NCBI GenBank assembly: GCA_900541505.1
Contig: UQKK01000016.1
Location: 6,752-70,751, forward strand
Length of the DNA: 64,000 bases
Direction of reading: 5' to 3'
From: an uncultured Ruminococcus sp.
Lineage (GTDB): Bacteria; Bacillota; Clostridia; Lachnospirales; Lachnospiraceae
The notes under the pieces are model-generated. The model was not told the origin of the DNA, searched no databases, and saw only the letters and a program-made list of their open reading frames with translations. Both the position numbers and the translations under genes were made by a program. Positions 33,958 to 41,539 of the stretch are shown here, piece by piece (the first letter of the stretch is position 1; every line of letters begins with the position of its first letter).

Positions 33958-36273
33958 ATGGAGAAAGAGACAAAAAGCCTCCCCATGGTGGCGCTTCGGG
34001 GAATGGTCATCATGCCCGGCATGGTCGTCCATTTTGACGTGAGCAGGGAGAAATCCGTAGCTGCCATCCAGGAGGCGATGATAGAGGAACAGAAGATATT
34101 TCTGACAGCACAGAAGGATATCGAGACAGAAGACCCGAAACTAGAAGACGTCTACGAGGTGGGGACGGTGGGCGTCATCAAGCAGATTATCAAGCTGCCG
34201 AAACACATCGTGCGGGTGCTCGTATCCGGCGAGGAGAGAGGCGTGCTAAAGGAGCTGGACTGTGAAGGACCGTACCTGCGGGCGCAGGTGGAAGTCACGG
34301 ACGAATCGGACCTCACCTTCCCGGATGATATCAACAGCGAGGCGCTGCTGCGCGGACTGAAGGATATGTTTATCGACTATGCGGCGAAGAACGGCAAGAT
34401 GTCCAAGGAATCTGTGGCGCAGATACTGGAAATCAAGGATTTAAAGAAGCTGGTGGACGAGATTTCCGCAAACATCCCGCTCTATTACACGGACCAGCAG
34501 GAAATCTTAAATGAGACAGAATTTTGGAAGCGCTATGAACTTTTGTCCTTCAAGCTGGTCAACGAAGTCCAGATTATGGATATCAAGGAAGAGATACAGC
34601 TGAAGGTAAAAGAGCGGGTGGATAAGCATCAGAGAGAATATATCCTGCGTGAACAGTTAAAACTGATAAGGGAAGAATTAGGGGATGACACTACGCTGTC
34701 GGATGCGGAGGAGTTTGAGCAGGCGACAGAGAAGTTAAAAGCTCCGGCAGAGATAAAGGAAAAGCTGAAAAAGGAAATCAGCCGCTTTAAGAGCTCCTTA
34801 AATTCCCCGGCGGAGAGCGGCGTTATCAGAACCTACATTGAGACACTGCTGGAGATGCCCTGGAATAAGGCAGTCAAAGACTCCAACGATATTGATTACG
34901 CCAAGCAGGTATTGGAGGAAGACCACTACGGGCTGGAGCAGGTAAAAGAGAGAATCCTGGAGTTTCTGGCGGTGAGGACTCTGACGAAGAAAGGGGAGAG
35001 CCCCATTCTCTGCCTGGTGGGACCGCCGGGTACCGGTAAGACGTCCATTGCCAGGTCTCTGGCAAAAGCGCTCAAGAAACCATACGTGCGCATCTCCTTA
35101 GGCGGTGTGCGGGATGAGGCGGAGATTCGCGGACACAGGAAGACCTATGTGGGAGCCATGCCGGGACGCATCGCCAACGGCATCAAGACAGCGGGGGTCA
35201 AGAATCCGCTGATGCTCTTAGATGAGATAGACAAGGTGAGCACAGATTACAAGGGAGATACCTTCTCCGCGCTGCTGGAGGTTTTGGACAGCGAGCAGAA
35301 CAGCAAGTTCCGCGACCATTATCTGGAAGTGCCGCTGGATTTATCCGAGGTACTGTTCATCACCACGGCGAACACCCTGCAGACGATACCCAGACCGCTT
35401 TTAGACCGTATGGAGGTTATCGAAATCAGCAGCTATACGGAGAATGAAAAGCTTCATATTGCCATGGAACACCTGATTCCAAAGCAGCTTGCGAAGAACG
35501 GGCTTACAAAGGAACAGCTTTCTTTCAGCAAACACGCAATCTGGAAGATGGCGAGAAACTACACGAAAGAAGCGGGAGTGCGGCAGTTAGAGCGTGAGAT
35601 TGGAAATATCTGCCGCAAGGCAGCCAAGGAAATCCTCACGACAGAGAAGAAAAAGATTTCCGTCACGGAGAAAAATATCCATAAATATCTCGGAAAAGAG
35701 AAATTCACTTACCAGATGGCGAACGCCGCGCCCGAAGTGGGAATCGTGCGCGGACTTGCGTGGACCAGCGTGGGCGGCGATACCCTTCAGATTGAGGTGA
35801 ACATCATGCCGGGAAGCGGGGAAATCATGCTGACCGGACAGTTGGGAGATGTGATGAAGGAATCTGCCCGGACAGGAATCAGCTATATCCGTTCTGTCAG
35901 CAAAAACCATGAGATTGCGGAGGATTTCTTTGAGAAGCATGATATCCACGTACATATTCCGGAGGGGGCAGTGCCAAAGGACGGTCCTTCTGCCGGAATC
36001 ACCATGGCAACGGCGATGATATCCGCCATCACAGGCAAAAAAGTGCGCTCCGACCTGGCAATGACCGGGGAGGTGACACTCAGGGGAAGAGTCCTCCCCA
36101 TCGGCGGGCTAAAAGAAAAGCTCCTGGCAGCGAAGAACGCGGGAATCAAGACGGTTCTCATCCCAAAGAAAAACAAGGTGGATGTGGAGGAGTTGTCCCA
36201 GGAGATTACGCGGGGCTTAGAAATCATCCCCGTGGAACATATGGACGAAGTGCTGAAAGAGGCACTGGCGTAA
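33958..36273 (+). CDS. lon: ATP-dependent protease Lon
   Basis: A 771-residue LonA. N-terminal substrate-binding domain (about 8-200), then a coiled-coil region (about 200-300), AAA+ module with Walker A GPPGTGKT and Walker B LMLLDEIDK, and the C-terminal peptidase with Ser in PKDGPSAGIT and the partner Lys in GGLKEKLLAAKNAG. ATG 33958 follows CAGGAGGG; the frame extends six codons upstream through the ribosome binding site. It sits before engB, with 37 bases between. Confidence 0.97.
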   Translation: MEKETKSLPMVALRGMVIMPGMVVHFDVSREKSVAAIQEAMIEEQKIFLTAQKDIETEDPKLEDVYEVGTVGVIKQIIKLPKHIVRVLVSGEERGVLKELDCEGPYLRAQVEVTDESDLTFPDDINSEALLRGLKDMFIDYAAKNGKMSKESVAQILEIKDLKKLVDEISANIPLYYTDQQEILNETEFWKRYELLSFKLVNEVQIMDIKEEIQLKVKERVDKHQREYILREQLKLIREELGDDTTLSDAEEFEQATEKLKAPAEIKEKLKKEISRFKSSLNSPAESGVIRTYIETLLEMPWNKAVKDSNDIDYAKQVLEEDHYGLEQVKERILEFLAVRTLTKKGESPILCLVGPPGTGKTSIARSLAKALKKPYVRISLGGVRDEAEIRGHRKTYVGAMPGRIANGIKTAGVKNPLMLLDEIDKVSTDYKGDTFSALLEVLDSEQNSKFRDHYLEVPLDLSEVLFITTANTLQTIPRPLLDRMEVIEISSYTENEKLHIAMEHLIPKQLAKNGLTKEQLSFSKHAIWKMARNYTKEAGVRQLEREIGNICRKAAKEILTTEKKKISVTEKNIHKYLGKEKFTYQMANAAPEVGIVRGLAWTSVGGDTLQIEVNIMPGSGEIMLTGQLGDVMKESARTGISYIRSVSKNHEIAEDFFEKHDIHVHIPEGAVPKDGPSAGITMATAMISAITGKKVRSDLAMTGEVTLRGRVLPIGGLKEKLLAAKNAGIKTVLIPKKNKVDVEELSQEITRGLEIIPVEHMDEVLKEALA

Positions 36274-36310
36274 GCAGCACAAACAACGGCATAGAGAACA
36301 GGGAGAAGAT

Positions 36311-36904
36311 ATGGTAATAAAAAATGTAAATCTGGAGACGGTGTGTGGGATAACGAGCAAGCTGCCGGAAAACAATATGCCGGAGATTGCCTTTGCCGGA
36401 AAGTCGAATGTGGGGAAGTCCTCCCTCATCAACGCGCTTATGAACCGGAAGTCCTATGCCAGGATTTCCGCCACACCGGGAAAGACCCAGACTATCAATT
36501 TCTACAATATCAACGAGGAACTGTATCTGGTGGACCTTCCGGGATACGGATACGCGAAGGTGTCGGAGAAGGAAAAGCAGCAGTGGGGACGGCTGATTGA
36601 GCGTTATCTCCACCAGTCGGCGCAGCTTAGAGCAGTGTTCCTTTTAATCGATATCCGGCATGACCCGTCCGCCAATGACCGCATGATGTATCACTGGATT
36701 TTAGACCAGGGCTTTGCCCCCATCATCATTGCCACAAAACTGGACAAATTAAAGCGCAGCCAGGTGGCAAAGCACATCAAGATGTTAAAAGAGGGGCTGG
36801 AATTAAGACCCGGCACTACAGTGATTCCTTTCTCGTCCGTGACGAAGCAGGGGAGAGAGGAAATCTGGGAACTGGTAGAGACGCAGTATTTGGCAGAAAC
36901 ATAA
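36311..36904 (+). CDS. engB: Ribosome biogenesis GTPase EngB (YsxC)
   Basis: A 197-residue TRAFAC GTPase needed for 50S assembly. Motifs: G1 GKSNVGKSSL, G2 Thr in ATPGKTQTINFY, G3 DLPGYGYAKV, G4 TKLDK, G5 SSVTKQG. The lon-engB neighbour order is conserved in many Firmicutes. The next gene starts 12 bases on. Confidence 0.96.
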   Translation: MVIKNVNLETVCGITSKLPENNMPEIAFAGKSNVGKSSLINALMNRKSYARISATPGKTQTINFYNINEELYLVDLPGYGYAKVSEKEKQQWGRLIERYLHQSAQLRAVFLLIDIRHDPSANDRMMYHWILDQGFAPIIIATKLDKLKRSQVAKHIKMLKEGLELRPGTTVIPFSSVTKQGREEIWELVETQYLAET

Positions 36905-36915
36905 GGGGGAAACAG

Positions 36916-38151
36916 ATGGAGAATAAACGCCCATATTGGCAGGTGGCAGTTAGTCTCATATTCAGTCTTCTGGCGACGGCGGCATTTGTGGTCATCGGAC
37001 TCAAAGCGCTCGGCTTTCTCATGCCCTTTGTGGTGGGATGGGTCATCTCGGCAATCGCCTCCCCTTTGGTGAACTGGCTGGAGCGGCGTCTTAAGATTGT
37101 AAAAAAACTGGGTTCCGCCCTCATCGTTATTTTGGTGCTTGCCCTCATTGTGCTCCTTCTGTATTTTGCCATCAGCCGTCTGGCAGGCGAGATTGGAGAT
37201 TTGACGAAAAACTTTCCGGAAATGTATGCTCAGTTGGAGAGCGGGTTAAGACAGATAGGCGATACCCTGTCCGGTGTCTTCGCAAAGCTCCCTAAAGGCG
37301 TGCAGAACGGGTGGAATACGATTGTGGAAAATCTGGACAGCTATATGGGAGAGGTGGTCTCGAGAGTCAGTGAACCGACCGTGACGGCCGCGGGAAATTT
37401 TGCCAAGAGACTGCCGTCCTATCTCATTGCTTTTATTGTGGCAGTGATGTCCGCGTACTTTTTTACGGTGGAGAGAGAAGAGGTCATCCGCTGGATGAAA
37501 AAGGTCTCTCCGGAGTCGGTGACAAAGAGAATGTCCCTTGTGATGGATAATCTGCGTTACGCGGTAGGGGGATATTTTAAGGCACAGTTTAAAATCATGG
37601 CGGTGGTGTTTGCAATTCTCCTCGTGGGCTTGGCAATCCTCGGCGTCCACTATTTTGTGCTGGTGGCATTTTTGATAGCTTTTCTGGATTTCCTGCCTTT
37701 TTTCGGCACCGGGACCGCTATGATTCCCTGGGCTGTATATAAATTCTTCATGGGAGATTATAAGGTGACAGTGGCGCTGGTGATTCTCTATGTAGTGACC
37801 CAGCTTGTGCGCCAGCTCCTCCAGCCGAAGATGGTGGGGGACAGCATCGGGCTTAATCCCCTGGCAACACTGCTTCTGCTCTATATCGGATACCGCCTGG
37901 ACGGAGTCATCGGGATGATTCTGGCAGTGCCTGTGGGGATGATTCTGATTAATATGTGCCAGGCAGGCGCCTTTGACTATATTATCGATGATGTGAAGAT
38001 ACTGGTGGAGGGAATTTTAGGACTGCGGGAGGAAAAGGATGCCAATATTACAGTGCAAAACAGCCAAAATACGGCGCAGGACGGAGATGATACCATGCCG
38101 GTCGAAGAAGATAGAGCGCGGGATGAAGAAAAAGCGCGGGTGAAGCGTTGA
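36916..38151 (+). CDS. AI-2E family transporter (PerM-like permease)
   Basis: A 411-residue integral membrane protein of the AI-2 exporter (TqsA/YdiK/PerM) family. Eight hydrophobic segments are seen: two near the N-terminus (about 10-45), one at about 70-90, one at about 165-185, and a cluster between about 230 and 350. A soluble loop of about 70 residues lies between the third and fourth. Family block FLDFLPFFGTGTAMIPWA is present. The last 45 residues are a charged cytoplasmic tail. Substrate unknown; members include Na+/H+ antiporters and signal exporters. It ends the lon-engB transcript. Confidence 0.88.
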   Translation: MENKRPYWQVAVSLIFSLLATAAFVVIGLKALGFLMPFVVGWVISAIASPLVNWLERRLKIVKKLGSALIVILVLALIVLLLYFAISRLAGEIGDLTKNFPEMYAQLESGLRQIGDTLSGVFAKLPKGVQNGWNTIVENLDSYMGEVVSRVSEPTVTAAGNFAKRLPSYLIAFIVAVMSAYFFTVEREEVIRWMKKVSPESVTKRMSLVMDNLRYAVGGYFKAQFKIMAVVFAILLVGLAILGVHYFVLVAFLIAFLDFLPFFGTGTAMIPWAVYKFFMGDYKVTVALVILYVVTQLVRQLLQPKMVGDSIGLNPLATLLLLYIGYRLDGVIGMILAVPVGMILINMCQAGAFDYIIDDVKILVEGILGLREEKDANITVQNSQNTAQDGDDTMPVEEDRARDEEKARVKR

Positions 38152-38176
38152 AAAATGAGAAGGCTTGTGTTATGAT
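38148..38176 (+). promoter_or_regulatory. Rubredoxin promoter
   Basis: TTGAAA (38148-38153), 17-bp spacer, TATGAT (38171-38176), overlapping the end of the permease gene. Confidence 0.75.
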
Positions 38177-38211
38177 GAGGTTCAGAAAAACGATAAAGGA
38201 GGACATTTGAT

Positions 38212-38373
38212 ATGAAGAAATATGTTTGTGATGTATGTGGATATATTTATGACGAGGCGGCTGGCGACCCGGATAACGGAATCGAAGCAGGGACAAAATG
38301 GGAAGATGTTCCGGACGATTTTGTCTGCCCTCTGTGCGGAGTAGGAAAAGACCAGTTCTCTGAGACAGAGTAA
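38212..38373 (+). CDS. Rubredoxin
   Basis: A 53-residue rubredoxin, a one-iron electron carrier used in anaerobes for oxygen and peroxide detoxification. The two iron-binding pairs are C6-D-V-C9-G and C39-P-L-C42-G. The family core YIYDEAAGDPDNGIEAGTKW and the aromatic and acidic residues around them are intact. AAAGGAGG stands upstream of ATG 38212. It has its own promoter and terminator. No partner oxidoreductase is adjacent. Confidence 0.97.
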   Translation: MKKYVCDVCGYIYDEAAGDPDNGIEAGTKWEDVPDDFVCPLCGVGKDQFSETE

Positions 38374-38392
38374 TCCATTAGATGAAGAGATG

Positions 38393-38437
38393 AGGACCTT
38401 CGGTGCGGTGAATGACTGTACCGGAGGTCCTTTCTTT
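38393..38437 (+). terminator. Terminator after rubredoxin
   Basis: GGACCTTCGGT (38394-38404) pairs with ACCGGAGGTCC (38420-38430), then TTTCTTT. Confidence 0.88.
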
Positions 38438-38478
38438 AATAGGGTGTGTCCAGATTCTCTGGATACACCCTATTAAAG
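38434..38478. repeat. 45-bp near-perfect palindrome
   Basis: Two 21-bp arms (38434-38454 and 38458-38478) differ by one G-T pair and enclose the loop TTC. Core is GGGTGTGTCCAGA / TCTGGATACACCC. No T run follows on either strand, so it is not a standard terminator; it may be a mobile-element remnant or an extragenic palindrome. Confidence 0.85.
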
Positions 38479-38528
38479 AAAACCCTCCAGACTTGCTCTG
38501 GGCCTGTGTTGTTACAAAATTCCTGAAT

Positions 38529-38577
38529 AAACAGTATATAACAGTTGACAACAGTTATAAACTGTTATATACTGTTT
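38529..38577 (+). promoter_or_regulatory. GntR operon promoter embedded in an 18-bp inverted repeat operator
   Basis: Promoter TTGACA (38545-38550), 17 bp, TATACT (38568-38573). The whole promoter lies in an inverted repeat whose perfect 18-bp arms are 38529-38546 and 38560-38577. A second smaller dyad AACAGTT-ATA-AACTGTT (38550-38566) sits in the spacer. A repressor bound here would block RNA polymerase, so autoregulation by the GntR protein is the simple reading. Confidence 0.88.
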
Positions 38578-38596
38578 GTAGATGGAGGGAGAGAAT

Positions 38597-38968
38597 ATGA
38601 AAGTAATCATAAACAGTTCATCGATGGTACCAATCTATGAACAGCTTGTAGAGCAAATCAAAGCTCTCATTTTAAACGGGGAGCTGAAAGAAAATGACAG
38701 CCTGCCATCTGTCCGGACTTTATCAAAGGAACTCAGAATCAGCGCGCTCACTGTGAAGAAGGCGTATGACGCGCTGGAACAGGAAGGGTTCACCGTCACG
38801 GTGCACGGGAAAGGCACTTATGTGGCGGCGGCGAACAAGGAGATGCTTCTGGAAGAGTACAAAAGAGAAGTGGAATCCGAGCTGGAAGCGGTGATTCGCA
38901 AAGCAAAACGCTATGGTCTTTCAGCGGAGGAGATACGCGAAATGACAGAATTGATATTGGAGGGATAG
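38597..38968 (+). CDS. GntR-family regulator, YtrA type
   Basis: A 123-residue GntR-family repressor of the short YtrA subfamily. The N-terminal winged HTH (about 8-76) has MVPIYEQLVEQIKALILNGEL, LPSVRTLSKELRISALTVKKAYDALEQEGF and VHGKGTYVA; a short dimerisation helix (about 80-123) replaces the usual effector domain. This subfamily usually controls adjacent ABC transporters, as here. ATG 38597 has GGAGGG upstream; an ATG five codons earlier overlaps that site. The ABC ATPase starts three bases after the stop. Confidence 0.92.
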   Translation: MKVIINSSSMVPIYEQLVEQIKALILNGELKENDSLPSVRTLSKELRISALTVKKAYDALEQEGFTVTVHGKGTYVAAANKEMLLEEYKREVESELEAVIRKAKRYGLSAEEIREMTELILEG

Positions 38969-38971
38969 AGT

Positions 38972-39826
38972 ATGCTTAAGGTAAGCAATCTGGAGAAACA
39001 TTACCGAGATTTTTCCCTGAATTGTTCCCTGGAGGTCAGACCGGGATTTGTGACCGGTCTGATTGGACCAAACGGAGCGGGAAAATCGACTACATTTAAG
39101 GCAGTATTGGGGCTGATACGCCCGGACGGCGGAACAATTGAGATTTTCGGAAAAGACCGGAATACTTTAAAGGACAGCGGGAGAGGGCAGATTGGAGTCG
39201 TGCTCTCGGATTCGGGATTCAGCGAATATCTGTCTGTGAAGGATATCTGCCGGGTGATGGCATGTATGTATCCTACTTTTGACAAGAAACGGTTTTTAGA
39301 ACGATGCAGAGAGTTTCAGCTGCCTGTGGATAAAAAGGTAAAAGGATTTTCCACGGGGATGAAGGCAAAATTAAAGCTGCTCGCGGCAATGTCCCATCAG
39401 ACCAGGCTGCTCATACTGGATGAGCCCACATCGGGATTGGATGTGGCGGCGAGAGAAAAGCTTCTGGATATGCTGCGCACATACATGGAGGAGGATGAGA
39501 ATCGCGCTATTTTAATCAGTTCACACATTTCCAGGGATTTGGAGGGTCTGTGTGACGACCTGTATATGATTCAGGACGGGCACATTGTCCTGCATGAGGA
39601 GACGGATACTCTGCTTTCTTCCTACGGGGTCATCAAGGTGAGTGAAGAGCAGTACCGCATGCTGGATAAACAGTACATCCTGTGCAGCAGAAAAGAGACA
39701 TTCGGATACAGCCTGCTGACGGATGAGCGGCAGTACTATGTGGAAAATTATCCGCAGGTCGTGGTGGAAAACGCAGACATTGACGAGGTCTTGCTGTTGA
39801 TGATGAAAGGAGAGGACAGGGCATGA
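38972..39826 (+). CDS. ABC transporter ATP-binding protein
   Basis: A 284-residue ABC ATPase. Walker A GPNGAGKST (about 32-40), signature FSTGMKAKLKLLAAM (S-T-G-M instead of canonical LSGGQ, common in this subfamily), Walker B LLILDEPTSGLD, and an H-loop in ISSHISRDLE. The C-terminal 70 residues form the extra domain typical of drug/antibiotic-type exporters. The permease gene overlaps its end by four bases (ATGA). Confidence 0.93.
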   Translation: MLKVSNLEKHYRDFSLNCSLEVRPGFVTGLIGPNGAGKSTTFKAVLGLIRPDGGTIEIFGKDRNTLKDSGRGQIGVVLSDSGFSEYLSVKDICRVMACMYPTFDKKRFLERCREFQLPVDKKVKGFSTGMKAKLKLLAAMSHQTRLLILDEPTSGLDVAAREKLLDMLRTYMEEDENRAILISSHISRDLEGLCDDLYMIQDGHIVLHEETDTLLSSYGVIKVSEEQYRMLDKQYILCSRKETFGYSLLTDERQYYVENYPQVVVENADIDEVLLLMMKGEDRA

Positions 39827-40479
39827 AAGGACTGCTTGTAAAAGATTTCTGTATCATGAAACTGCAGAAGACATTTTTTATCATGATTTTTGTTATGGCG
39901 CTGGTGTTTGCCTGGTCATTTAAAAATCCTTCGTATATGGTGAGCTTTCTGACGTTTATATCGTCTATCTTTGTGCTGACGACCATCAGTTATGATGAAT
40001 TTGACAATGGATATACCTTCCTTTTTACCCTTCCCGTTTCCCGGAGGATATATGTGCTGGAGAAATACGTGTTCGGGCTGATACTGGGGGCAGGCACCTG
40101 GTGTGTGTGCACCGTTATCGCGGCAATCTGCGCGGCAGTTACCGGATATGCGAGTCTCAATATGGAGTGGCTGGTAAGCTACCTCATTTATCTTGGATTT
40201 GTACTGCTCATTGTGTCGGTCACAGTCCCCACACAGCTGAAATTCGGCGGGGACAGAGGAAGGCTGGGGCTGATACTTACTCTGGGCGGAATCTTCCTCA
40301 TCGGATACGGGTGCGTGTGGGGATTGAAAAAGCTGGGGATTAACGTGGAAGAGGTGCTGGATAGCGCCGCAGCCGGAGGAATTGCCGCTTTCTTTGGAAT
40401 CTGCTTTCTCGTTCTGTTTCTCGTGCTGGGGATTTCCTGCCTGATAAGCGTGCGTATTATGGAGAATAAGGAATTGTAA
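39823..40479 (+). CDS. ABC-2 type permease
   Basis: A 218-residue membrane protein with six hydrophobic segments (about 14-30, 37-56, 76-100, 108-130, 140-165 and 182-208), the ABC-2 permease topology. Conserved FTLPVSRRIYVLEKY precedes the third segment. With the GntR regulator and ATPase it forms a three-gene inducible exporter, resembling YtrA-type systems that respond to cell-wall antibiotics; the substrate is not known. Confidence 0.88.
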   Translation: MKGLLVKDFCIMKLQKTFFIMIFVMALVFAWSFKNPSYMVSFLTFISSIFVLTTISYDEFDNGYTFLFTLPVSRRIYVLEKYVFGLILGAGTWCVCTVIAAICAAVTGYASLNMEWLVSYLIYLGFVLLIVSVTVPTQLKFGGDRGRLGLILTLGGIFLIGYGCVWGLKKLGINVEEVLDSAAAGGIAAFFGICFLVLFLVLGISCLISVRIMENKEL

Positions 40480-40497
40480 TAAAAATGCAGGACAATC

Positions 40498-40527
40498 TTG
40501 CCAAATAAATGATGGTTCATATATAAT
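40498..40527 (+). promoter_or_regulatory. holA promoter
   Basis: TTGCCA (40498-40503), 18-bp spacer, TATAAT (40522-40527). The start codon is only nine bases beyond the -10. Confidence 0.75.
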
Positions 40528-40536
40528 AGAGAAGTT

Positions 40537-41514
40537 ATGAAGAGTTTAAATGAAGATTTAAAGACAGGACAATTTAAACAGATTTATCTTCTCTATGGGG
40601 AGGAGGGCTATCTGAAGCGACAGTATAAGGAGCGCTTCACGAAAGCCATGCTCCCGGAAGGCGACACCATGAACTATGCCTATTACGAGGGCAAGAACGT
40701 GGATGTGCGGGAAGTCATTGACCTGGCGGAGACCCTGCCATTTTTCTCTGAATGCCGTCTGATTGTCTTTGAGAACACCGGCTTTTTTAAGAGCGCGGGC
40801 GCGGAGCTGGCGGACTACGTAAAGGAGATGCCGCCCACCACGTATTTCCTTTTCATTGAAAATGAAGTGGATAAGCGCAGTAAGCTGTACAAGGCTGTGA
40901 AGGCAAAAGGGCACATTGTGGAGCTTGGCGCCCAAGATGAGGCGACGCTGAAGCGGTGGGTCGCGGGGCTGGTGAAAAAGGAAGGCAAGCAGATATCTGA
41001 GAGCTGTATCGTGTATCTCTTAGGCAAGATAGGGACAGATATGGAGAATATTCAGAGAGAGCTGGAGAAGCTGTTCTGCTATACACTGGAGAGGGATTCC
41101 ATTGAAAAAGAGGATATCGATGCCGTCTGTGTGACCCAGATTACCAATCATATTTTTGATATGGTCAATGCCGTGGCGGAGAAGAAGCAGAAAAAAGCTC
41201 TGGACTTATACTATGAGCTGCTGGCGTTAAAGGAGCCGCCCATGCGGATTCTTTTTCTGCTGACAAGACAGTACCGCATCTTATTTCATGTAAAGGACCT
41301 CCTGCAAAAAGGGTACGGCAGGAAGGAAATCGCGTCGAAGGCGGGGCTACACCCCTTTGCGGCGGGAAAATACATGGACCAGGCGAAGTACTTTAAGACC
41401 AGAGAGCTAAGAAAAATCATGGAGGACAGCGCGGATATCGAGCAGAGGGTGAAGACAGGACTTCTGACAGATAACCTGGCTGTGGAACTGTTTTTAGTCA
41501 AATATTCTGCGTAG
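40537..41514 (+). CDS. holA: DNA polymerase III subunit delta
   Basis: A 325-residue delta subunit of the clamp loader, which opens the beta ring. The N-terminal AAA+-like fold begins FKQIYLLYGEEGYLKRQY, with the family pattern ENTGFFKS and FIENEVDKRSKLYKAVK; the C-terminal collar domain holds ELLALKEPPMRILFLLTRQYRILF. There is no Shine-Dalgarno before ATG 40537 and the promoter's start site should be about three bases upstream, so the message is nearly leaderless. lepA follows after 25 bases. Confidence 0.93.
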   Translation: MKSLNEDLKTGQFKQIYLLYGEEGYLKRQYKERFTKAMLPEGDTMNYAYYEGKNVDVREVIDLAETLPFFSECRLIVFENTGFFKSAGAELADYVKEMPPTTYFLFIENEVDKRSKLYKAVKAKGHIVELGAQDEATLKRWVAGLVKKEGKQISESCIVYLLGKIGTDMENIQRELEKLFCYTLERDSIEKEDIDAVCVTQITNHIFDMVNAVAEKKQKKALDLYYELLALKEPPMRILFLLTRQYRILFHVKDLLQKGYGRKEIASKAGLHPFAAGKYMDQAKYFKTRELRKIMEDSADIEQRVKTGLLTDNLAVELFLVKYSA

Positions 41515-41539
41515 TGTAAAGCGGACAGGAGGAAGCAAA

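Noticed and set aside
38434..38478. Palindrome as a terminator of the rubredoxin gene
   Set aside because: A proper terminator lies just upstream and no T run follows the palindrome.
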